Of a stretch of DNA of 64,000 nucleotides, positions 34,566 to 44,206 are shown piece after piece. The stretch spans positions 868,001 to 932,000 of the forward strand of contig JADJPO010000001.1 in NCBI GenBank assembly GCA_016713225.1. Direction: 5' to 3'. This DNA is from Kineosporiaceae bacterium (GTDB taxonomy: Bacteria; Actinomycetota; Actinomycetes; Actinomycetales; Kineosporiaceae). The notes under the pieces were generated by a model. The model searched no databases. It was not told where the DNA came from and worked only from the letters and a program-made list of their open reading frames with translations. The translations under genes were made by a program, and so were the position numbers. Numbering within the stretch: the stretch's first letter is position 1; each line of letters begins with the position of its first letter.

Positions 34566-35435
34566 ATGCGTGCGATCTGGAAGGGTGCCGTCTCGTTCGG
34601 CCTGGTCAATGTGCCGGTGCGGGTGTTCGCGGCCACGCAGGAGCACGACATCCGCTTCCATCAGGTGCATCGCGCCGACGGTGGCCGGATCAAGATGAAG
34701 CGGGTCTGCCAGGTGTGTGGCGACGAGGTGCCCTGGGACCAGCTGGCGAAGGGGTACGAATCGCCCGACGGGCGCCAGGTGATGCTCGAGGACGAGGACT
34801 TCGCGAGCCTGCCGCTGACCAGCAGCCGTGAGATCGACGTACTCGAGTTCGTGCCCGCCGACCAGGTCGACCCGATGCTGTTCGACAAGTCGTACTACCT
34901 CGAGCCCGAGGCGCGCACGATCAAGCCGTACGTGCTGCTGCGTGAGGCCCTGGTCAAGACCGACCGGATGGCCGTGGTCAAGCTGGCGATGCGCCAACGC
35001 GAGACCCTCGCCGTGCTGCGGGTTCGCGACGACGTGATCGTGCTGCAGACCATGCTCTGGCCGGATGAGATCCGGGCCGCCGAGTTCGAGGTCCTGCACG
35101 AGGACGTCGAGGTGCGCGACGCCGAGCTCAGCATGGCGATGTCCTTGGTCGAGTCGCTGGCCGCGGACTTCGAACCGGACGCGTACGAGGACGCCTACGC
35201 CAAGGCCGTGGTCGAGTTGGTCGAGTCCAAACTCGAGGGCACCCCGCTGCCCGAGGTCACCCACGAGGAGGCCGGCAGCGCCGAGGTGGTGGATCTGCTC
35301 ACCGCGTTGCAGCGCAGCGTCGAGGCAGCCAAGAAGGCGCGAGGCGAGAGCGACGAGGGCGCCGAGGCGCCCGCGGCGAAGAAGGCCCCCGCCAAGAAGA
35401 CCGCCGCGAAGAAGGCCCCGCGCAAGACGGCGTGA
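34566..35435 (+). CDS. ku: Non-homologous end-joining protein Ku
   Basis: 289 residues. The bacterial Ku core (MRAIWKGAVSFGLVNVPV at the start, a zinc-ribbon-like CQVCG, the beta-barrel ring) runs to about 250. A basic C-terminal tail with repeated AKKAPAKK-type motifs follows, as in mycobacterial Ku, where it aids DNA binding. The homodimer encircles DNA ends and recruits the LigD polymerase and ligase encoded divergently next door. The stop is 9 bp from the end of the convergent efeB pseudogene. Confidence 0.95.
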   Translation: MRAIWKGAVSFGLVNVPVRVFAATQEHDIRFHQVHRADGGRIKMKRVCQVCGDEVPWDQLAKGYESPDGRQVMLEDEDFASLPLTSSREIDVLEFVPADQVDPMLFDKSYYLEPEARTIKPYVLLREALVKTDRMAVVKLAMRQRETLAVLRVRDDVIVLQTMLWPDEIRAAEFEVLHEDVEVRDAELSMAMSLVESLAADFEPDAYEDAYAKAVVELVESKLEGTPLPEVTHEEAGSAEVVDLLTALQRSVEAAKKARGESDEGAEAPAAKKAPAKKTAAKKAPRKTA

Positions 35436-35444
35436 CCGGCGGGG

Positions 35445-36710
35445 TCAGGTGAACAGGGCCTGCCCGACGAACTCGCCCGGGCGCGCCCCGGGTGGCACGG
35501 CGAAGAGTCCGGATCCGGTGTGCTTCAGGTACTCCATCATCAGGTCCTGGCGCGACAGCCGGTTCTGCACCGGAACGTACTGTCGCTGCGGGTCGCGGAC
35601 GTAGGCGACGAAGAACAGCCCGGCGTCCAGGCGGCCGAGGTCATCGCTGCCGTCGGTGAAGTTGTAGCCGCGCCGCAGCATTCGCGCCCCGCCGTTGCTG
35701 TCCGGGTGCGCCAGTCGTACGTGGGACACCTCGTCGATCAACGGCCTTCCCTCGCCACCGGCAGCGGCGAAGTCGGGCTCGGTGAACTCGGTGCCGCCGG
35801 ACAGCGGTGCACCCTCGCGCCGGTCACGTCCCACGATCTGCTCCTGCTCACGCAACGACGTGCGGTCCCAGGTCTCGATGCTCATGCTGATCCGCCGCGC
35901 CACCAGGTACGAACCGCCGGCCAGCCATCTGGCGCGTGGGTCATATCCGGGCCGACCCACACGTGCTCGGTGGCCGCGGCCGTGTCCTCGGCGGTGATGT
36001 TCGCCGTGCCGTCCTTGAACCCGAACAGGTTTCGCGGTGTGGTCTGGCTGCGCGAGGTGGACGACGTCCGGCCGTACCCGAGTTGGGCCCAGCGCATCGC
36101 GGCGGTACCGAATGCCGCCCGCGCCAGGTTGCGCACCGCGTGCACCGCCACCTGGGGGTCGTGCGCGCAGGCCTGCACGCAGAGGTCACCGTCGCTGCGC
36201 CGGGGGTCGAGGGCGTCGGCCGGGAAGTGCGGTAGCCGCCGCAATGCCTCGGGCTGACGCGCGGCCAGGCCGAAGCGATCGCGGCCGTCGGCATCGCGAA
36301 ACACGCTGGGGCCGAACCCGAAGGTGATCGTCAGGCCGGACGGTGGCAACCCCTGGGCCTCTCCGGTGTCCAGGCGCCTCGTAGGGGCCGGCCTGGCCGG
36401 CGGCGACCGGGCGGCCCTGGGTGAGATCGGCCGCAATCTGCGTCCAGGTGCGCAGCAGCGCGATCAGGTCCTCACGTGAACGTGCGGTCAGGTCGAAGGC
36501 GGCGAAGTGCATCCGATCCTGGGCCGGCGTGATGATGCCGGCCTGATGCTCACCGTGAAACGGGTAGGCGTCGATCGGTGCGGCGCCGGCCCCGGCGGTG
36601 TCCACGGCCGAGATGCCGCGGGCCGCCGCGGCACCGGCCATCAGGCCGGCGGTCGCGGTCCCCACGGCGGCGGCGAGCAGGCCCCTGCGGCCGAGTGCGG
36701 TGGAATCCAT
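35445..36710 (-). pseudogene. efeB: efeB deferrochelatase/DyP peroxidase, two frameshifts
   Basis: Three overlapping minus-strand frames together encode one EfeB. Residues from MDSTALGRRGLLAAAVG (twin-arginine signal) to about nt 36385 are in the first frame. LDTGEAQGLPPSGLTITFGFGPSVF to about 35950 is in the second. DPRARWLAGGSYLVARRISMSIETW to the end is in the third. The shifts lie near 36370-36390 (after GQAGPYEA) and 35945-35955 (after EHVWVGP). EfeB is exported and takes part in ferrous or haem iron recovery with EfeU and EfeO. As sequenced, the gene cannot yield a full protein. It starts just after efeO in the same operon. Single-base sequencing errors remain an alternative. Confidence 0.85.
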
Positions 36711-36713
36711 GGC

Positions 36714-37880
36714 TCAGACCACCGCCGCGGTCAGTCGCGAGATCGGCTCGCTCAGGGCATTCACGGCGTCCGAGAGCGCCTTGACCTGCACCGGGGTGAG
36801 CGTGTCGTAGGTGACGAAACCGTCGCCTCGCCGGTGAGAGTCGAGCAGGCGCTGCAGGTCGGCGAACCGGGTGGCGAGTTGGGCATCGAGCGCGGCGTCG
36901 CGGGTGCGCAGCAGCGGCTGCAACCCCTGCCAGGCCACGCGGGCGCCGTCCACGTTGGCCTGGAAGTCCCACAGGTCGGTGTGGCTCCAGATCTCCTCTT
37001 CGCCGGTGACCTTGCCGCTGGCCACCTCGTCCAGCAAACCCTTGGCGCCGTTGCCGATCTGGTCGGCGGTGAACGTCATGGTGCGAGTGCGCTCGAACAA
37101 GGTCGCGGTGTCGGTGACCAGCAGGTCGGCGATCTGCCGGCGGCGCGCCGGGGTCAGCGGGGTGTACCCGGAGGCCGGGGGCCAGAGGTCCTTCTCCATC
37201 ACGTGCCAGCCGGTCCAGTCCTGGCCCGGTTCCAGGTCGGCCTCACGGGCATCCATCCGGGGGTCGAGATCGCCGAACGACTCCGCCACGGTCTCGATCC
37301 GTTCCCAGTGCACTCGGGCCGTCGGGTAGAGACCGCGGGCCTCGTCGTCCCGCCCGGCGGTGTAGGCGGCCACGAAGGACGACGTCTGGGCCACCAGCTG
37401 CTCGGTCTGATCCTTCACGTACGCCGAGTACGCCGTGTTCGCCTGAGCGAGCAGGTCGGCCTCGGCGCCGGACGGGGAGAGGTCGGCGCCGGATTCGGTG
37501 ACGGTGAACGCCGCCTGGATACCGGCACCGGTCATGCCCGGCTTGCAGGCCGTGACGTACGACCCCGCAGGGGCTTTCAGCACCAGGTCGCGGGTCAGCC
37601 CGGGCCCGATGTTCTCGACCTCGCCGATGATGCGCAGCTTGTCGGACGCCAACACGTAGAACTCGGTGACCGTGGTGCCCTCGTTCGTCACCGAGAAGGT
37701 CAGGGTGCCGGACGGCGCCTCGGTCGCGGACACCCGGCAGGCATCGTCCGTGGTGACGACCGACAGCGCACCGGACGCCGGCCCACCGGCCGACGACGTG
37801 CCGGGATTGTCGGTGCACCCGGTGAGGGCGAGGGTCAGCGCGGCGCTGGCGCAGCAGAGCAGGGTGAGGGGACGGTTCAC
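36714..37880 (-). CDS. efeO: Iron uptake system component EfeO
   Basis: 388 residues from GTG 37880, which overlaps the efeU stop as GTGA. The lipobox-like LALTGC indicates a lipoprotein. A cupredoxin-like N-terminal domain (about 40-140) precedes the M75/imelysin-like helical domain, whose GWHVMEKDLW near 225 carries the HxxE metal-binding motif. EfeO is the periplasmic or surface partner that hands iron to the EfeU permease. This gene is intact although both flanking genes of the operon are disrupted. Confidence 0.92.
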   Translation of the reverse strand: MNRPLTLLCCASAALTLALTGCTDNPGTSSAGGPASGALSVVTTDDACRVSATEAPSGTLTFSVTNEGTTVTEFYVLASDKLRIIGEVENIGPGLTRDLVLKAPAGSYVTACKPGMTGAGIQAAFTVTESGADLSPSGAEADLLAQANTAYSAYVKDQTEQLVAQTSSFVAAYTAGRDDEARGLYPTARVHWERIETVAESFGDLDPRMDAREADLEPGQDWTGWHVMEKDLWPPASGYTPLTPARRRQIADLLVTDTATLFERTRTMTFTADQIGNGAKGLLDEVASGKVTGEEEIWSHTDLWDFQANVDGARVAWQGLQPLLRTRDAALDAQLATRFADLQRLLDSHRRGDGFVTYDTLTPVQVKALSDAVNALSEPISRLTAAVV

Positions 37881-38712
37881 GAACGGACTCCGGTCGGGGT
37901 GGGGACGGGCTGGGGTGGGTTCGCACGGCGGAGCCGCTGCAGGAACAGCGGCATGACCACGGCCACGTAGCCGACCCAGACGAGCAACTCGAGCCAGGTC
38001 ATGGCGGGGGACAGGTTGAAGATTCCCTTGATCACGGTGGCGAGGGCGGTGGACGGCGCCAGGCTCGTGCTGACATCGAAGGCCAAGGTGTTCAGGCCCG
38101 GCAGCACGCCGGCCTCCTGCAGGTCGTGGACGGCGTAGGCGAGGACGCCGGCCGCGATGAGGACCAGCAGGCCACCGGTCCAGGCGAAGAACCGGGACAG
38201 GTTCAGCCGCAACGCTCCTCGATAGATCAGCCATCCGATCACCACGGCCGTGAGCAGGCCGAGCAGCGCTCCGACGAGTGGAATTGCGGCCGACTGCCCG
38301 GGGGTGGCGGCAGATCGGGTGGCCGCCCAGAGGAACAGAGCTGTCTCGAGGCCCTCGCGGCCGACCGCGAGCAGCGCCACCAGGGCCAGTGCGCGCCGTC
38401 CGACGACAGCCGCGGCGTCCAGCCGGTTCTTCAGCTCGCCCGACAGACTGCGCGCAGCCGTGGCCATCCAGAGCACCATCCAGGTGACCAAGGCGACGGC
38501 GATCAGGCGCCGGCCTGAAAGGTGAGCCCCTTGGGGCCGAAGGTGAGCAGTGCCCCGACGCCGAGGGAGATCGCGATCGCCGCGGCCACGCCGGCCCATA
38601 CGGCACCCAGGCGATCACTGCGGCCGGTGCGCACCAGGTGCGCCACCAGGATCACGACGACCAGTGAGGCCTCGAGCCCCTCGCGTAGCCCGATCAGATA
38701 GTTCGCGAGCAC
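37877..38712 (-). pseudogene. efeU: efeU iron permease, frame-disrupted
   Basis: The gene starts at GTG 38712, with GGAGGGG just upstream, and reads VLANYLIGLREGLEASLVVV, keeping the first REGLE iron motif. It runs to LTFGPKGLTFQAGA and stops at 38503. The rest of the protein continues in another frame from about 38520 (LIAVALVTWMVLWM) to the end, with the second motif GREGLETALF intact. The join lacks the residues that normally link these helices (a QE-containing segment). A small deletion that also shifts the frame is therefore more likely than a single sequencing slip. EfeU is the Ftr1-like membrane permease; as read, it would be truncated after two or three helices. Confidence 0.82.
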
Positions 38713-38763
38713 GGCCCCTCCGGGTTGCCGGAACGCCGGGCGCCCCGGCACGTGAGGACCATA

Positions 38764-38782
38764 TTAGGTTAGCCTTACCTAA
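38764..38782 (-). promoter_or_regulatory. DtxR/IdeR iron box upstream of efeUOB
   Basis: TTAGGTTAGCCTTACCTAA is a 19-bp near-palindrome fitting the DtxR/IdeR consensus (TWAGGTTAGSCTWACCTWA) at every position. It lies 52 bp before the efeU start. Such boxes bind the iron-loaded repressor, so the operon should be induced under iron limitation. Confidence 0.9.
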
Positions 38783-38851
38783 GTCACGTCGACGAGGGGT
38801 CGACTCGGTCACGTCGGCGCCGAGGGGCGGCGGAGCCTGGTGGGGCGGTGA

Positions 38852-41602
38852 TCAGCCGGTGTTGCGCAACCCCGTGGCGATGCCGTTCACGGTGACGAGC
38901 AACGCCCGGCGCAGGGTCTCGTCGACCTCGTGGCCGGCCTCCCGGGCCGCGCGGACCCGGCGCAGTAGCTGAATCTGCAGCAGCTGCAGCGGCAAGAGGT
39001 AGGCATCGCGGGTCGCCAGGGTGCGAGCCAGTGACGGCTGGCGGGCCAGGATCGTCGACTCTCCGGTCAGCGCCTGGATCTCGCGCACGGTCAGCGCGTG
39101 CTCGGCCTCGATCAGGTCGAACACCCGGTGCAGATGCGCCGGTGCCAACTGTTCGACGTACTGCCGGGCCACGGCGAGGTCGGTCTTGGCCAGGGTCATC
39201 TCGACGTTGGAGACGAAGTTGGCGAAGAACCGCCACTCGTCCAGCATCTCGCGCAGCACCTCGCCCAACCCGGCCGCCCTGGCCGCGGCCAGGCCTGAGC
39301 CCACGCCGAACCAGCCCGGCACGATCTGGCGCGACTGGGTCCAGCCGAACACCCACGGGATCGCGCGTAGTCCGTCGATCCCCTCGCCGGTCGTGGCCCG
39401 CCGGGCCGGGCGCGAGCCCAGGTGCAGGTCGGCCAGCTCCTCGACCGGGGTCGAGCGGCCGAAGTACTCCGGCAGATCGGGGTCGGTGACCAGGTCGCGG
39501 TAGCGACGCTGCGCGGCCGTCGAGATCAGCCCCATCGCGGCGTCCCAGCGGGCGAGCTTGTCGGTGCTGGCCAGCGATCGACGATGCAACACCGACGAGA
39601 CCAGCGTCGCCGAGACCAGCAGCCCGAGGTTCTCGCGGGCCAGTTGCGGCACCAGGTACTTGTCCGAGATCACCTCGCCCTGTTCGGTCAGCTTGATCTC
39701 GCCGTCCAGAACCCCCCACGGCTGCGACAGGATCGCGTCGTAGGTCGGGCCACCGCCGCGGCCCACGGTGCCGCCGCGGCCGTGGAACAACCGCAGCCGA
39801 ACGCCGTGTGCTGCGGCGACGTCGCGCAATGACCGCTGCGCGAGATGGATCTGCCACTGCGAGGTGGTGATCCCGGCGTCCTTGTTGCTGTCGGAATAGC
39901 CCAGCATCACCTCTTGGACGTCGCCGCGCAGCGCCACCAGTCGCCGATAGCTCGGCTCGGACAACAACTCCCCCAACAGATCCCCGGCTCGGCGCAGTTC
40001 GTCGACGGTCTCGAGAAGCGGGACGAAACCGATCCGCGCCACCCCGCCCGGAATGTCGACCAGCCCCGCCTCGCGAGCCAGCACCACCGCCGCGAGGACG
40101 TCGTCCGCGCCCTTGGTCATCGAGATGATGTAGGACTCGCATGCCTCCGGCCCGAACCGATCGAGCACGTCCCGGATGGCCACGAACGTCTCGAAGGTCG
40201 TGCGCTGCATGCCGTCCAGCGGGGGCGGGCTCGGCGCGAGCGGGCGGCGCGAGGCGAGTTCGGTGGCGAGCACCGCCGTTCGATTGGCCCGTGCCAGGTC
40301 GGCATACGGTCGGGGCTGCTCACCGAGGCGGTCGATCAGCGTGCCCAGTGCAGCATGATGCAGGGCAGCGTGCTCGCGCACGTCGAGCGTCGCCAGGGAC
40401 AGGCCGGCGGCCGACACGATGCGGATCGCCCGCTCGATGATGCCACGGGCAGCCAGGTCTGTTCCGCACGCCGCCAACGAGTTTCGCACCAGCAGCAGAT
40501 CGTCGAGTAGCTCGCGGGTACTCGCGTACTCCACCCCCGGACGACGCGGCGTCCCGATCGTGGCCGCAGCGCGCGTGGCCGTCAGCTTGGCCCGGATACA
40601 GGTGAGTTTCAGACGATAGGGCTCTTCGGCGTTGAGTCGTCGATAGCGCTCGTCGAGCGTGGTCAACGCGGCGAGATCCGCCGTGAGCGAGTCGCGCAGC
40701 TCGGGCGTGGCCTCGACGAAACGCTCACTGCACGAGAGGTCTTCGAGCAACCGGTCCATCAGGGCGTGCAGGTCGCGGATGGCATGGTCACGCAGCAGGT
40801 CGGCGACCTCGCGGGTGGTCTGCGGCGTGACGAACGGGTTGCCGTCACGGTCCCCACCGATCCACGACCCGAACGAGAGCGGGCGGGTGTCCAGTGGCAT
40901 CTCGACGCCGATCGAGGCGAGGGAGGCGGCCAGCCCGTCCAACACCTCCGGCACCGCCCCGGCCATGAGAGCGTCGAGGTAGTAGACCGCGTTGCGCGCC
41001 TCGTCCATCACCTCGGGCCGGGTCAAGCGCAGTTCGTCGGTCTGCCAGAGCAGCTCGATCAACTCGGTCACCCGGCGGTGGGTGCGCGGGTCGTCCAGGG
41101 CGGCGGCGTCCGGGGTGCTCGACAGCTGGTCGGCGATGCCGCGCAGTTTCAGCAGCACCGAGCGCCGCGCGGCCTCGGTCGGGTGAGCGGTGAACACCGG
41201 GCGGGCGGCCAGGGCGCGCACTGCCTCGCCGACCTGCTCGCGTTCGATCTCACCGGCCGTGATGGCCTCACCGATGCGGGCGGCGGCCAGGGTCAGCGGG
41301 TCGCCCTGGCTGCGGTTGGCCCGCGTGATCTCACGGGCTCGATGCACCTGCTCGGCCACGTTGGCCAGGTGGAAGTAGGTGGCGAAGGCCCGCGCCAGCG
41401 AGGTCGCCGTGGGCAGGTCGACCTCGGCCAGCAACTGCGCCGTCCGCTGCGGGTCGGTGCGGGCCGACTGGCGCACCTGCTCGACGAGGCCGAGCAATTC
41501 GGGCCCGTGCTGACGAGCCAGGGTGTCGCCGAGGATCTGACCGAGCCGGTTGATCTCCGACCGCAAGGGTGCCGTGGTGTCGGGCAGGGTGGAGGTGCTC
41601 AT
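38852..41602 (-). CDS. ppc: Phosphoenolpyruvate carboxylase
   Basis: 916 residues, the normal length, from ATG 41602. Catalytic segments are intact: FTAHPTEAARRS near 135 (essential histidine), YSDSNKDAG near 571, FHGRGGTVGRGGGP near 607, and the terminal LRNTG characteristic of the family. It carboxylates phosphoenolpyruvate to oxaloacetate and replenishes the TCA cycle. It stands alone between the efe operon and purA on the same strand, with about 65 bp separating it from purA. Confidence 0.97.
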   Translation of the reverse strand: MSTSTLPDTTAPLRSEINRLGQILGDTLARQHGPELLGLVEQVRQSARTDPQRTAQLLAEVDLPTATSLARAFATYFHLANVAEQVHRAREITRANRSQGDPLTLAAARIGEAITAGEIEREQVGEAVRALAARPVFTAHPTEAARRSVLLKLRGIADQLSSTPDAAALDDPRTHRRVTELIELLWQTDELRLTRPEVMDEARNAVYYLDALMAGAVPEVLDGLAASLASIGVEMPLDTRPLSFGSWIGGDRDGNPFVTPQTTREVADLLRDHAIRDLHALMDRLLEDLSCSERFVEATPELRDSLTADLAALTTLDERYRRLNAEEPYRLKLTCIRAKLTATRAAATIGTPRRPGVEYASTRELLDDLLLVRNSLAACGTDLAARGIIERAIRIVSAAGLSLATLDVREHAALHHAALGTLIDRLGEQPRPYADLARANRTAVLATELASRRPLAPSPPPLDGMQRTTFETFVAIRDVLDRFGPEACESYIISMTKGADDVLAAVVLAREAGLVDIPGGVARIGFVPLLETVDELRRAGDLLGELLSEPSYRRLVALRGDVQEVMLGYSDSNKDAGITTSQWQIHLAQRSLRDVAAAHGVRLRLFHGRGGTVGRGGGPTYDAILSQPWGVLDGEIKLTEQGEVISDKYLVPQLARENLGLLVSATLVSSVLHRRSLASTDKLARWDAAMGLISTAAQRRYRDLVTDPDLPEYFGRSTPVEELADLHLGSRPARRATTGEGIDGLRAIPWVFGWTQSRQIVPGWFGVGSGLAAARAAGLGEVLREMLDEWRFFANFVSNVEMTLAKTDLAVARQYVEQLAPAHLHRVFDLIEAEHALTVREIQALTGESTILARQPSLARTLATRDAYLLPLQLLQIQLLRRVRAAREAGHEVDETLRRALLVTVNGIATGLRNTG

Positions 41603-41667
41603 CGGGGCTCCCGGGTGGACGGGCGAGATGGACGCCGACACCACTGGCGGCGAGGCGAAGCCTAACC

Positions 41668-42954
41668 TCAGCCGAGAATGTCGTGTCGGATCACCAGGTC
41701 CTCGCGCTCGGGACCCACCCCGATCGCGCTGATCCGTACGCCGGCCATCTCCTCCAGGGCCAGCACATAGCGCTGCGCGTTCTTGGGTAGATCCTCGAAC
41801 GACCGGATGCCGGCGAGGTCCTCGGCCCAGCCGTCGAAGTACTCGTAGACGGGCTTGGCGTGGTGAAAGTCGCTCTGCGTCAAGGGAATGTCCTCCTGGC
41901 GCACGCCGTCCACGTCGTAGGCCACGCACACCGGCAGCTGCTCCACCCCGGTGAGCACGTCGAGCTTGGTGAGCACCAGATCGGTCAAACCATTGATCCG
42001 CGTGGCGTATCGGACCACCGGGGCGTCGTACCAGCCGCAGCGCCGTGGCCGCCCGGTCGTCGTCCCGAACTCGCCGCCGACGCGACGCAACCGCTCGCCG
42101 TCGGCATCGAACAACTCGGTCGGGAACGGACCTTCACCGACCCGGGTGGCATACGCCTTGGCCACGGCCACCACGGTGTCGATCCGGGTCGGCGGCACGC
42201 CGCTACCGGTGCAGGCTCCGCCCGAGGTCGCATTGGACGACGTCACGAACGGATAGTTGCCGTGGTCGACGTCCAGTTGGGTCGCCTGACCGGCCTCGAA
42301 CAGCACGGTGCGGCCCTCGTCCAGGGCGTCGACCAGCACCTTGGCGGTGTCGGCCACCATCGGGCGCAGCCGCTCGGCATAGGACAAGAGGTGCTCGACG
42401 GTCTCGTCGGCCGAGATGGCCCGCCGGTTGTAGACCTTCACCAGTAGGTGGTTCTTCTGGTCGAGGGCACTGCCGACCTTCTGGGCCAGGATGTGCTCGT
42501 CGAACAGGTCCTGCACCCGGATGCCGATGCGGTTCATCTTGTCGGCATAGGTCGGCCCGATGCCCCGGCCGGTGGTGCCGATCTTGCGCTGGCCGAGGAA
42601 GCGCTCGATCACCTTGTCGATGGTGCGGTTGTACGGCGGGATGATGTGCGCGTTCGCCGACACGAGTAGGGCGGAGCAATCGATGCCGCGTGAGACCAGG
42701 GCGTCGATCTCGCTGAACAGCACGCTCAGATCGATCACCACGCCGTTGCCGATCACCGGCACCACGCCGGGGGTGAGGATGCCCGAGGGCAACAGGTGCA
42801 GGGCGTACTTCTCCTGCCCGATCACCACGGTGTGGCCGGCGTTGTTGCCGCCGTTGAACTTCACGACATAGTCGACCGCGTGCCCGAGGGCATCGGTCGC
42901 CTTGCCCTTGCCCTCGTCACCCCATTGAGCGCCGACGATCACAACTGCAGGCAT
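41668..42954 (-). CDS. purA: Adenylosuccinate synthase
   Basis: 428 residues. GAQWGDEGKGKATD at the N-terminus is the GTP loop with the catalytic aspartate, followed by FNGGNNAGHT, GTTGRGIGPTYADK and the C-terminal TKLDVLTG segment. It joins IMP and aspartate in AMP synthesis. The start at 42954 is 3 bp after the stop of the DUF3151 gene, so the pair forms an operon, an arrangement widespread in Actinomycetota. Confidence 0.97.
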   Translation of the reverse strand: MPAVVIVGAQWGDEGKGKATDALGHAVDYVVKFNGGNNAGHTVVIGQEKYALHLLPSGILTPGVVPVIGNGVVIDLSVLFSEIDALVSRGIDCSALLVSANAHIIPPYNRTIDKVIERFLGQRKIGTTGRGIGPTYADKMNRIGIRVQDLFDEHILAQKVGSALDQKNHLLVKVYNRRAISADETVEHLLSYAERLRPMVADTAKVLVDALDEGRTVLFEAGQATQLDVDHGNYPFVTSSNATSGGACTGSGVPPTRIDTVVAVAKAYATRVGEGPFPTELFDADGERLRRVGGEFGTTTGRPRRCGWYDAPVVRYATRINGLTDLVLTKLDVLTGVEQLPVCVAYDVDGVRQEDIPLTQSDFHHAKPVYEYFDGWAEDLAGIRSFEDLPKNAQRYVLALEEMAGVRISAIGVGPEREDLVIRHDILG

Positions 42955-42957
42955 GGC

Positions 42958-43380
42958 TCACTTCTCCCCGAGTTCGGCTGCGGCCGCTGGGTCGCAGTCG
43001 GCCAGAAACATGGCACAGCGCCGCTTCTCGGCGTCCTCGCCGATGGCGGCTGCCGCCCGGCCGAGCGCGTGCAGTGCCCGCAGGAACCCACGGTTGGGTT
43101 CGTGTGACCAGGGAACCGCTCCGGTGCCGCGCCATCCTGCGCCACGCAACGCGTCCAGGCCGCGGTGGTACCCCACGCGGGCATAGGCGTACGCCTGAAC
43201 CGGCTCACCGGCGTCCAGCGCCTGCTCGGCGAGCACCGCCCACGGCAGGCTGCGGGCCGGGTGCGCCGCGGCAACCTCGGACGGCGTTCGGCCGGCGTCC
43301 AGTTCGGCGCGGACCTCGCGGTCGTCGGGAAGCTCGGTACCGTGCCCGGGCAGGGAGGGGTTCAGCAGGTTTCCGCTCAC
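42958..43380 (-). CDS. DUF3151 family protein
   Basis: About 140 residues beginning VSGNLLNPSLPGHGTELPDD, with a central helical repeat-like region (EQALDAGEPVQAYAYARVGYHRGLDALRGAGW) and NRGFLRALHALGRAA. This conserved actinobacterial family of unknown function is characteristically found upstream of purA, as here. GTG 43380 is chosen on homology; no good ribosome-binding site is visible, and a few residues more or less are possible. Tryptophan- and alanine-rich helices suggest a small cytosolic protein, perhaps TPR-like. Confidence 0.82.
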   Translation of the reverse strand: MSGNLLNPSLPGHGTELPDDREVRAELDAGRTPSEVAAAHPARSLPWAVLAEQALDAGEPVQAYAYARVGYHRGLDALRGAGWRGTGAVPWSHEPNRGFLRALHALGRAAAAIGEDAEKRRCAMFLADCDPAAAAELGEK

Positions 43381-43427
43381 TGGTGAAGTGTACGAGCACG
43401 GGGTGTGGTCGAGCGGAACCGAAGCCG

Positions 43428-43472
43428 GGGTGCGGTGGGCTCTGACGCCGACGCGCCCGTCCCACCGCACCC
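43428..43472 (-). terminator. 12-bp stem hairpin after the secreted-protein gene
   Basis: GGGTGCGGTGGG (43428-43439) is exactly complementary to CCCACCGCACCC (43461-43472), around a 21-nt loop. On the minus strand it starts about 20 bp after the stop of the secreted-protein gene and ends before the DUF3151 start, so it likely ends that upstream transcript. Confidence 0.65.
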
Positions 43473-43490
43473 AATCACCGCCGGGTGAGG

Positions 43491-44060
43491 TCAGTCGCCC
43501 GGGTGCTTGGTGATCTTCGCGCAGGCGAACCCGACGCTCTGCAGATCCTTCGCGTAGCAGACCTCCGCCACCACTCGGCTGAAGTGGTGAGGCGCACCGC
43601 CGAGATGGTTGTCGATCACATCTGCGCCGGTGAAGAGATTCGAGCCCTTGCCGTCGTCCTTGCACACGTGGAAGTACCCGTGCGGCTCTGTTCCCTTGGC
43701 GGGGAAGAGCTTCGAGATGCTCTCGTTGCCGTTGTTGTCCTTCATGTAGGTCGTGACCTTCAGATAGGCGCAGGAGTTCGGCCCGCCGTCCACGCGCAGC
43801 CGCGCCTGCCAGGCGGCACGCGCGTCCTCGTAGACCTGGATGCCGCCCTCGTGCTGCCAGACGATGGTCGCCGGGGTGATCTCGGCCTTGCCGTTCGTGG
43901 ATGCCACCTCGAGCAGGTCGGTGTCGTCGGTGACCCAGGTGGTGGCCGCCACGGTGGTCGTCACAGCGGACGCCGAGCCCGTGGGGGCCAGGAATGCGGC
44001 TCCCGCGAGCACGATCCCTCCGGTGATGCGTCCCATCGTCTGACGCCGGGGTGCAGTCAT
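43491..44060 (-). CDS. Small secreted protein of unknown function
   Basis: 189 residues from ATG 44060, with a strong GGAGGG ribosome-binding site five bases upstream. A signal peptide ending near APTGSASA is followed by a soluble domain. The later part has four cysteines (NSCAYLK, HVCKDD, EVCYAK, FACAKI) that could form two disulphides. I do not recognise a family. The pattern is that of a small exported beta protein of actinobacteria. It lies between purA's operon and the LuxR-type regulator, with a terminator hairpin behind it. Confidence 0.78.
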   Translation of the reverse strand: MTAPRRQTMGRITGGIVLAGAAFLAPTGSASAVTTTVAATTWVTDDTDLLEVASTNGKAEITPATIVWQHEGGIQVYEDARAAWQARLRVDGGPNSCAYLKVTTYMKDNNGNESISKLFPAKGTEPHGYFHVCKDDGKGSNLFTGADVIDNHLGGAPHHFSRVVAEVCYAKDLQSVGFACAKITKHPGD

Positions 44061-44206
44061 GGTGTCCCTCCGTTTCGTCGGTGCGCGGCCGATCCGCGCC
44101 ATCCGTGGAGGACTCTGCAGTCCCGGCTCACGCCGTGGGGAGGAGTGGGGTGGGTCAGGACCGGCCACGTCCGCTTGGTGTCACGGGTGCGGGTCGCGTC
44201 GACACC

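Noticed and set aside
36186..36710. A separate small twin-arginine-secreted protein
   Set aside because: Its C-terminal third is out-of-frame sequence; the next frames continue the EfeB domain exactly, so it is part of a frameshifted efeB.
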